Below are positions 32,308 to 37,839 of a stretch of 37,839 nucleotides of DNA, piece after piece. The position numbers and the translations under genes are program-made. Positions within the stretch are counted from its first letter, which is position 1, and every line of letters begins with the position of its first letter. This DNA is from Hyphomicrobiales bacterium (GTDB taxonomy: Bacteria; Pseudomonadota; Alphaproteobacteria; Rhizobiales; Beijerinckiaceae), in contig UBNE01000054.1 of the NCBI GenBank assembly GCA_900466745.1, positions 1-37,839 of the forward strand. Direction: 5' to 3'. The notes beneath the pieces are model-generated. The model was not told the DNA's origin. It searched no databases and saw nothing but the letters and a program-made list of their open reading frames with translations.

Positions 32308-33395
32308 GCCGGCAGCTCCAGAGGCCGGGCCGCTGCCGCGGCGATATCCGCTTCGGCCCCGGGCGGCGGCAGCTCCGCGAGCCGCAGGCAGGCGGCGCGC
32401 TGGTCCTGGGCCGCGAAAGCCAGCTCCGGCAGCTCCGCGCCGCAGCGCGCGATCGCGGAAGGGCAGCGCGGCGCGAAGGCGCAGCCCGGCGGGATGTCGG
32501 CAGGGGCCGGCACCGTGCCCGGAATCGGGGTCAGCCGCCGGCGCGGCCCGTCGAGCGTCGGCAGCGCCGCGAGCAGGCCCTGCGTATAGGGATGGCGCGG
32601 GCGGGCGAGCAGGTCCCGCGTCGACGCGGTCTCGACGATCCGCCCGGCATACATCACCGCTATCCGGTCGCAGAGATCGCCGACGACGCCGATATCGTGC
32701 GAGATCAGCACGAGCGCCATGCCGGTCTCGCGGCGGAGATCGCGGATGAGATCGAGCACCTGCGCCTGGATGGTGGCGTCGAGCGCGGTCGTCGGCTCGT
32801 CCGCGACCAGCAGATCGGGCTCGCCGGCCAGGGCGAGCGCGATCATCACGCGCTGGTTCATGCCTCCGGAGAATTCATGCGGATACTGGCGCAGGCGTCG
32901 GGGGCCATCGGCGATCCCAACCCGGTCGAGCAGGCGCAGGGCCTCGCGCCGCGCCGCTTCTCCCCTCAGGCCGCGATGGAGGCGCAGCACCTCGCCAAGC
33001 TGCGTGCCGATGCGCTGGACCGGATTCAGCGCGCTGGAGGGGTCCTGGAAGATCAGCGCGATGCGGCCGCCGCGCACGCGCGCCAGCTCGCGCTCGGAAA
33101 GGCCCGTGAGGTCGCGCCCCTCCAGAAGGGCCGCCCCGCCCGTCGTCGCGCCATGGCCGAGAAGGCGCAGCGCCGCGAGCCAGGTGATGCTCTTGCCGCA
33201 GCCGGATTCGCCGACGATGCCGATCGCTTCGCCGCGGGCGACCGAAAGCTCGACACCGCGCACGATCGGCACGCCGCCCTGCACCGAGACGGAGAAATCG
33301 CGCAGGCGCAGCAGAGGCGGCTCGGAAGCCGCGTCGACGCGCATCGGGAACGGCAGGCTTGGCTTGCCCGCCCGGGGAGCTGTCACGGGTTGCAT
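32304..33395 (-). CDS. ABC transporter ATP-binding protein (DppD/OppD type)
   Basis: A 363-residue ATPase, or about 346 residues if translation begins at the internal Met at 33344. Neither start has a clear ribosome-binding site. Walker A is GESGCGKSIT (62-71), the signature FSGGMNQRVMIALALAGEP is near 170-188, and Walker B is LLVADEPTTALD, followed by VLISHDIGVV. The C-terminal cysteine pattern CAFAPRCPSAIARC is the counterpart of that in the DppF-type subunit. First gene of the minus-strand three-gene operon. It completes a full importer together with the two permeases and two binding proteins. Confidence 0.94.
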   Translation of the reverse strand: MQPVTAPRAGKPSLPFPMRVDAASEPPLLRLRDFSVSVQGGVPIVRGVELSVARGEAIGIVGESGCGKSITWLAALRLLGHGATTGGAALLEGRDLTGLSERELARVRGGRIALIFQDPSSALNPVQRIGTQLGEVLRLHRGLRGEAARREALRLLDRVGIADGPRRLRQYPHEFSGGMNQRVMIALALAGEPDLLVADEPTTALDATIQAQVLDLIRDLRRETGMALVLISHDIGVVGDLCDRIAVMYAGRIVETASTRDLLARPRHPYTQGLLAALPTLDGPRRRLTPIPGTVPAPADIPPGCAFAPRCPSAIARCGAELPELAFAAQDQRAACLRLAELPPPGAEADIAAAAARPLELPA

Positions 33396-33712
33396 GGGGC
33401 TGCCATAGCGCCGGGCTCATGACCGTCTTGTGACGCTCCGCCCCGGTGCCTCGGCGGAGCGGCCGCAATCCGGGGGCGGCAGGGGCGCGCCGCCTCGCTT
33501 TCCAACGCCTTGCGCGCGTTGTAGTCTGCGGCGCTCGGACGCTATGGGGACAGGCTGCGCGGACCCGCTTCCGTCACCGCCTTTCGCAGAGCGGAGCGCA
33601 GGCGCCGTCCCTTTCGTCGATCATGGAATGCGAGGCTCCAAGCTGACGAAGTCGGCGCAATGCCCTGGCCTGACCAAAAGGAAATCATGCATCGCATCGG
33701 GAGAGAACCATC
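33396..33712. other. 317-base divergent intergenic region
   Basis: No gene is supported here. The short open frames show no family resemblance. One weak promoter pattern reads toward the oxygenase: TTGTAG (33519-33524), 17 bases, CTATGG (33542-33547). The GGGAGAGA before the oxygenase ATG (about 33698-33705) is a good ribosome-binding site. No repeat or operator stands out. Confidence 0.4.
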
Positions 33713-34351
33713 ATGCCTACGGCTTACTCCTGCCTCAATATCGATGCCTTCCGCGTTGCCCGTCTCGAGCGACAACCCTATCACTACCTCGTCGGGGACC
33801 ACGGCATCCAGCCCGGCGCCGTCGACTCCCTCAAGGCCGATTTTCCCGATATCCGCGAGGCGGGTTTCTTTCCCGAAGAGGACCTGACCGCCCGGGGCAG
33901 CTTCGCCACCCTGCTGGACGAGATGAAGAGCGAGGAAGTCTCGCGAATCGCCTCCGAGAAGCTCGATATCGATCTCGTCGGCCGGCCGAAGATGATCACC
34001 GTGCGCAAGCTCTCGGCGGCCAAGGACGGGCGCATCCATACCGACAGCGAAGCCAAGATCGCGACGATGCTCGTCTACCTGAACGAGAGCTGGCAGGATT
34101 CGCCCGCAGGGCGCCTGAGGGTGCTGCGCAACGGAACGGATTTCGAGGACATGGTCGAGGAGATCAGCCCGGTCATCGGCTCCTTCTTCGCGTTCCGCCG
34201 GGCCGACAATTCATGGCACGGACACACCTCCTTCGTCGGCGAGAGGCGCGTCGTCCAGATGACCTGGCTCAGAAGCCAGGAAGACGTCGAGCGCAAGAAG
34301 AAGCGCGGCTCCTTCTCCCATTTCCTCAAGAAGGTGCTGCGCGTCGGGTAG
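33713..34351 (+). CDS. 2-oxoglutarate/Fe(II)-dependent oxygenase (prolyl-hydroxylase-like)
   Basis: A 212-residue double-stranded beta-helix oxygenase. The iron triad is visible as HTD (H109, D111) in RIHTDSEAK and the distal histidine H169 in WHGHTSFVGERR. The arginine of GERR (about 179) should bind the 2-oxoglutarate carboxylate. The surrounding IATMLVYLNESW and GGxL-like GRLRVLRNG match the prolyl-4-hydroxylase-type family. These enzymes use O2 and 2-oxoglutarate to hydroxylate a protein residue, a small molecule or a polysaccharide-linked group. The C-terminus is basic (KKKRGSFSHFLKK). The gene stands alone with a strong ribosome-binding site. Its substrate is unknown. It converges on the kinase-phospholyase fusion 60 bases away. 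Confidence 0.88.
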   Translation: MPTAYSCLNIDAFRVARLERQPYHYLVGDHGIQPGAVDSLKADFPDIREAGFFPEEDLTARGSFATLLDEMKSEEVSRIASEKLDIDLVGRPKMITVRKLSAAKDGRIHTDSEAKIATMLVYLNESWQDSPAGRLRVLRNGTDFEDMVEEISPVIGSFFAFRRADNSWHGHTSFVGERRVVQMTWLRSQEDVERKKKRGSFSHFLKKVLRVG

Positions 34352-34370
34352 CCGCCGCCGGCCGCGGCGG

Positions 34371-34404
34371 GAGGCGGACCCGGCCGGAGGGCCCGGGCCG
34401 CCTC
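34371..34404. terminator. GC-rich hairpin between convergent genes
   Basis: GAGGCGG (34371-34377) pairs with CCGCCTC (34398-34404), and inside, after a bulged A, CCCGG (34379-34383) pairs with CCGGG (34393-34397). It fills the gap between the oxygenase stop (34351) and the convergent fusion gene stop (34412). No T-run is present. A bidirectional end-of-transcript structure is plausible. Confidence 0.45.
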
Positions 34405-34411
34405 GCCCCGG

Positions 34412-37400
34412 TCAGCGGCGCGCGGCCTCGACCTCGCGCAGGCAGATCCTCAGCCGGTCGAGGATCATCCCGACATCGTCGGCGGCGATGGTCAGCGGGG
34501 GGCGGATCTTGAGAATATTGTCGGCCGGGCCCTCCCGCCCGACCAGGATGCGCATCTCGCGCAGCCGGTTCATGACGTGGGCGGCCGCTTCGGTCGCCGG
34601 CTCCAGCGTGTCGCGGTCCTCGACCAGCTCGAGGCCGAGGAAGAGCCCGATGCCGCGCACGTCGCCGATGACGGGATGGTCCTGCGCCAGCGTCCGCAAT
34701 CCGGACAGCAACTGCTCGCCCATCGCCCTGGCATTGGCCGAAAGCCCCTCCTCCTCGACGATGTCGAGCACTTCAGAGGCGATGCGGCAGGAGAGGTTCG
34801 AGCCGCCGAAGGTCGAGAAATACTCCGGCCCCTCGGCGAAACGCTCGGCGATGGCGCGGGTGGTGATGACCGCGCCGATCGGATGGCCGTTGCCGAGCGG
34901 CTTGCCGAGCACGACGATATCCGGCCGGACCTGCTGCTGCTCGAAGCCGAAATAATAATCGCCGAGGCGGCCGAGCCCGGTCTGGACCTCGTCGGCGATG
35001 CAGATGCCGCCGGCGGCGCGGATGCGCTCATAGACCGCTGCGAGATAACCGGGCGGCGGAATGATCTGGCCGCCGACGCTGGGAAAGGTCTCGGCGATGA
35101 AGCCCGCGACCTTGCCGCCGCGCGCCGCGATGGCGGCGAGCGCGCCGTCGACCTGCCGGGCATAATGTAGCGCCCGGTCGGGATCGTCGCGGCGGAAGCG
35201 GCCGCGATAGTCGTCGGCGACGTCGACGAGCTGCACCCAGGGCTTGCGGCCGCCCATGTTCGGCTTGTTGAACTTGTAGGCCGAGATGTCGATCGCGCCG
35301 GTGGTGTTGCCGTGATAGCCGTGATCGGGCGTGACGATGTCGTAGCCGCCGCTGGCGGCGCGGGCGAGCCGCAGCGCCAGCTCGTTCGCCTCGGAGCCGG
35401 AATTGACGAAGAAGCAGATTTCCAGCTCCTTCGGCAGCTTCGCCGTCAGCCGCTCGGCCAGCGCCATCGGCGCCGGGTGCAGATAGCGCGTGTTGGAATT
35501 CATCCGCGCGAGCTGGTCCATCGCCACGGCCCGGATGCGCGGATGGGCGTGGCCGACATGCGGCACGTTGTTGTAGGCGTCGAGATAGGGCCGGCCCATC
35601 GTGTCGAAGAGATGGTGGCGCCAGCCGCGCAGGAAGGTGACCGGGCGCTCGTAGCTCAATTTGAGATTGGCGCCGAAACGGGCCTTGCGCTCGGCCAGCA
35701 GCGCCTCCTCGTCGACCGGCCGATAGGCGACGCGCTCGTCGGGCAGGTTGAGCAGAGCGGCGGGGTTCGGGCAGATCGCCTGCCAGAGCGCCCAGTCGTC
35801 GGGATCGGCGACGCCCGGCCAGTCATGGCCCATGCCGTCCAGCGTCAGGGCGAGCTGGAAATGCAGATGCGGCTCCCAGCCGCCATTCTCCTCGGCCGGG
35901 CCGAGCTCGGCGAAGGCCTCGCCCGCCGCGATCTCCTGCCCGGGCGTCAATCCGGCCGCGACCTTGGCCGCGAGATGGCCGTAGAGCGTGTGGAAGACGT
36001 CGCCGTCCGGCGTGCGGTGCTCCAGGATGACGACGCCGCCATAGTCGAGATGGCCCGTCCGGTTCTCGGCCAGCGCGACGCGGCCGGCCAGGGGCGCGCG
36101 GACCGGCTCCCCCGCCGGCGCGAAGATGTCGACCGCCATATGGATGGTGCGGCGGTTGGAGGCGAGCCAGGGCCCCTTGCGGAAGGCCTTGTCGGTATAG
36201 ACCAGCCGCGGCTCGCCATAATGGCCGAGCCACCATTCGGCGGTGACGCCGATGCCGGCGCCGAGATGGCGGGCCTCGTCGGCGCGCAGGTGGAAGGGGT
36301 TCTGCGGAACGGTCGCTTCGGCGACGGCGAGCGAACCGGCCGGGAGATCGTCGAGCGGGCGGCCGAGCACCGGCGCGAAGCGCCCGCGCTGCCCGGCGAT
36401 CCAGGCGGCGATGCGCCCGGCGGCGTCGGTGACGGGCAGGCCGCAGGCGTTGCGCAGGCGCGGTCCCATCAATTCGCCGTCGATGGCGGCGTTCTCGAGG
36501 AGCCGCCAGGCCGGGGCCTGCGAGATCGTGACATAGGGATCGTCCGGCCGGTCCCTGGCCTCGATCGTCGAGTTGACGACGCTGACCGCCAGACGCATGC
36601 GCGTGAGCGGCCAGATCAGGTCGATCTCCTCGGCGCTCAGGGCCGAGACGGCATGATAGCCGGCGACGAAGGCGGCAAGCGCGGCCTCCGGCGTCTCATG
36701 GTCGAGGATGGCGTAGGCGGCGGCGATGGCGATCTCGCAGACGCGCGGCCCCATCGTCATGTCGCCGAAATCGATCACGCCGCTGATCCGGGCCGGGCCG
36801 CCCAGGCGGGGCTCGACCAGGATGTTGAAGTCGTTGAGATCGTTGTGCAGGGTCTGCCGCGGCAGGCGGTCGAGCGCCGGCGCGAGCGCCTCATAGGCGG
36901 CGACGATCCCCGCGACGCGCGCGCGGCGCGGGCCTTCGAGCAGATCCAGATGCGGCTTGATCCAGCCGGCCCGGGTCAGGTCCCATTTCGCCGCGTCCGG
37001 CGCGGGCGTGACCGCGAAATCGCGCAGCGCGAGGTCGAGCCGCGCCGTCAGCGCTCCCAGCTCGGACAGGACGGCGGGCGATTGCGGGCCGGCCTCGCCC
37101 ATCGGGATTCCGGCGAAGGCGCGCTGGGCCCAGACCATGCGCCGTTGCCCGGCCTCGTCCGTTGCCTCGCGCCAGAGCCGCGCCTCCCCGGCCGGGAGAA
37201 GGCGCGGCAGCGGCAGCGCCGGGTCGGCGGCGAGCGCGTGCCGGATCGCGGCGCATTGCTGCTCGACCAGGGCCGGCTCGCCCTGCGGCCGCATCGCCTT
37301 GACGATGACGTCTCCCTCGGCGGTTTCGCCCCGGAAGTTGAGGTCGTATTCGCCGCCGAGCCGGCGCAACGCGCCGCGCACGCCGAATTGCTCGGCAACC

Positions 37401-37423
37401 TCACGCAACCAGATATCCGCCAT
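34412..37423 (-). CDS. Fusion: APH-type kinase, M23 peptidase fold, class III phospholyase-type aminotransferase
   Basis: A 1003-residue protein with three domains and no signal peptide. Residues about 1-330 are an aminoglycoside-phosphotransferase/hydroxylysine-kinase-like fold, with the catalytic loop LHNDLNDFN (H193, D195, N200) and IDFGD (D218). Residues about 400-550 are a complete M23 domain, with HMAVD (H428, D432), YGHL (H483) and HLH (H519, H521). Residues about 575-1003 are a PLP class III domain with VNSGSEAN, IADEVQTGLGRLG (D811) and Schiff-base K841 in LGKPLGNGHPIG. The last domain closely resembles mammalian AGXT2L1/AGXT2L2, which eliminate phosphate from phosphoethanolamine or phosphohydroxylysine. 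Kinase plus phospholyase would phosphorylate and then deaminate an amino alcohol. The role of the zinc-peptidase fold is unclear. Confidence 0.93.
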   Translation of the reverse strand: MADIWLREVAEQFGVRGALRRLGGEYDLNFRGETAEGDVIVKAMRPQGEPALVEQQCAAIRHALAADPALPLPRLLPAGEARLWREATDEAGQRRMVWAQRAFAGIPMGEAGPQSPAVLSELGALTARLDLALRDFAVTPAPDAAKWDLTRAGWIKPHLDLLEGPRRARVAGIVAAYEALAPALDRLPRQTLHNDLNDFNILVEPRLGGPARISGVIDFGDMTMGPRVCEIAIAAAYAILDHETPEAALAAFVAGYHAVSALSAEEIDLIWPLTRMRLAVSVVNSTIEARDRPDDPYVTISQAPAWRLLENAAIDGELMGPRLRNACGLPVTDAAGRIAAWIAGQRGRFAPVLGRPLDDLPAGSLAVAEATVPQNPFHLRADEARHLGAGIGVTAEWWLGHYGEPRLVYTDKAFRKGPWLASNRRTIHMAVDIFAPAGEPVRAPLAGRVALAENRTGHLDYGGVVILEHRTPDGDVFHTLYGHLAAKVAAGLTPGQEIAAGEAFAELGPAEENGGWEPHLHFQLALTLDGMGHDWPGVADPDDWALWQAICPNPAALLNLPDERVAYRPVDEEALLAERKARFGANLKLSYERPVTFLRGWRHHLFDTMGRPYLDAYNNVPHVGHAHPRIRAVAMDQLARMNSNTRYLHPAPMALAERLTAKLPKELEICFFVNSGSEANELALRLARAASGGYDIVTPDHGYHGNTTGAIDISAYKFNKPNMGGRKPWVQLVDVADDYRGRFRRDDPDRALHYARQVDGALAAIAARGGKVAGFIAETFPSVGGQIIPPPGYLAAVYERIRAAGGICIADEVQTGLGRLGDYYFGFEQQQVRPDIVVLGKPLGNGHPIGAVITTRAIAERFAEGPEYFSTFGGSNLSCRIASEVLDIVEEEGLSANARAMGEQLLSGLRTLAQDHPVIGDVRGIGLFLGLELVEDRDTLEPATEAAAHVMNRLREMRILVGREGPADNILKIRPPLTIAADDVGMILDRLRICLREVEAARR

Positions 37424-37533
37424 CCTGGACCTCCCAGCCCGATATGCCGACGCCGCAAGGCCGCACTATTCGGCCCCTTGCGAATCGACGCGGGTCATCG
37501 TTCGGGGCAGGAGAAAAGCTTCGGCCGGCAGAT

Positions 37534-37585
37534 GCAAGCCCGCGGCCGCGCTGAGAGACGCAAGCTCGCGGCCGCGCCGAGAGAC
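37534..37585. repeat. Two tandem 26-bp imperfect repeats
   Basis: Unit one (37534-37559) and unit two (37560-37585) are adjacent and identical at 24 of 26 positions. Each contains GCGGCCGC and ends in GAGAGAC. They lie in the 199-base gap between the partial gene at the window end and the fusion gene. No gene is seen in this gap. The repeats may be a regulatory or slippage-derived element. Confidence 0.85.
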
Positions 37586-37622
37586 GGATACGGCGGATGC
37601 CCCGCTTCGGCCGGACCGGCCC

Positions 37623-37839
37623 TCAATCGGCGGGCCTGCACTCCATCCTGACGCGCTCGCCGGGCTGGGCCGTGGTCTGGCAGGACATCCGGGCGGGCAC
37701 CAGGGCGGGCGGCTCCTCCGCGGGCGGCGCGGCGCGGACGGGAGCGACCGGCACCCGCTTCGCGGTGGCGAGCCTGGCGGCGCTTTCCGGGCGAGGCCTC
37801 TCGCGGTGTCGTCGCGCCGCCGGGGCAACGGGTTCCGGG
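37623..37839 (-). CDS. Unidentified protein, C-terminal 71 residues (runs off the window)
   Basis: An open minus-strand frame enters from the window edge and ends at TGA (37625-37623). It encodes an Ala/Pro/Arg-rich stretch followed by a compact end, MSCQTTAQPGERVRMECRPA plus D, with two cysteines. Codons in this frame end in G or C almost without exception, as in the neighbouring real genes, while the other frames lack that pattern. I do not recognise a family. A Pro-rich linker before a short cysteine-bearing tail suggests an exported or envelope protein, but that is a guess. It would be transcribed in the same direction as the fusion gene. Confidence 0.5.
   Translation of the reverse strand, partial: PEPVAPAARRHRERPRPESAARLATAKRVPVAPVRAAPPAEEPPALVPARMSCQTTAQPGERVRMECRPAD

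Noticed and set aside
35312..37651. 779-codon plus-strand open frame opposite the kinase-phospholyase fusion
   Set aside because: Antisense of a protein with three intact domains. The product has biased composition and no motif.
1..37839. CRISPR arrays, tRNA or rRNA genes, insertion sequences, prophage
   Set aside because: No regularly spaced repeats, cloverleaf or rRNA signatures, transposase or integrase frames, or terminal inverted repeats were seen on reading both strands.

Overview
The window is GC-rich and densely coding. It looks like a chromosomal segment of an alphaproteobacterium, most likely Hyphomicrobiales (Bosea-like; this is an inference from gene content). The pointers are an NDUFA12-type complex I accessory gene beside a DUF2155 gene, release factor 2 with an autoregulatory frameshift site, and a high density of ABC importers with their regulators. 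I found no rRNA, tRNA, CRISPR array, transposase or phage gene.

Layout. Positions 1-4476 hold housekeeping genes: an envelope LytM/M23 peptidase (+), then on the minus strand prfB (two frames joined by a +1 programmed frameshift), a FUSC-domain membrane protein, a DUF2155 protein and the NDUFA12 homologue. Positions 4657-10168 hold an amino-acid module. A DauR-like PAS/HTH regulator diverges from a run of an amino-acid binding protein, an argininosuccinate lyase homologue, an ornithine cyclodeaminase/arginine dehydrogenase-family enzyme and a class I/II aminotransferase. Positions 10301-13963 hold a ribitol module: a perfect 33-bp palindrome, a LacI regulator, a D-ribulokinase-type FGGY kinase and a ribitol 2-dehydrogenase-type SDR.

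Positions 14016-23400 hold a CUT1 sugar or glycerophosphodiester-type ABC importer (ATPase, two permeases, binding protein). It is bracketed by a metallophosphoesterase, a GpdQ-like phosphodiesterase and an inositol-monophosphatase-family protein, and is followed by a convergent SorC-type regulator and a divergent zinc polyol dehydrogenase. An AT-rich motif (ATACATTTGT or close variants) occurs in front of both the transporter run and the dehydrogenase, which suggests one regulon. Positions 23476-33395 hold a peptide/nickel-family (family 5) ABC system: two Tat-exported binding proteins, two permeases and two ATPases, with a glycerophosphodiester phosphodiesterase and an alkaline-phosphatase-superfamily phosphodiesterase inside the cluster. 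The end of the window holds a 2-oxoglutarate/Fe(II) oxygenase, a convergent 1003-residue fusion (aminoglycoside-phosphotransferase-like kinase, M23 peptidase fold, class III phospholyase-type aminotransferase), a 26-bp tandem repeat and the 3' end of an unidentified gene.

How it works together (inference). From about 10.3 to 33.4 kb, two importers are paired with four predicted phosphoesterases or phosphodiesterases and an IMPase-like protein, none with a visible signal peptide, plus polyol dehydrogenases and a pentulose kinase. The simplest reading is import of phosphodiester-linked polyols (glycerophosphodiesters, possibly ribitol- or inositol-containing), cytoplasmic cleavage, and oxidation of the released polyol. 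The substrates cannot be read from the sequence.
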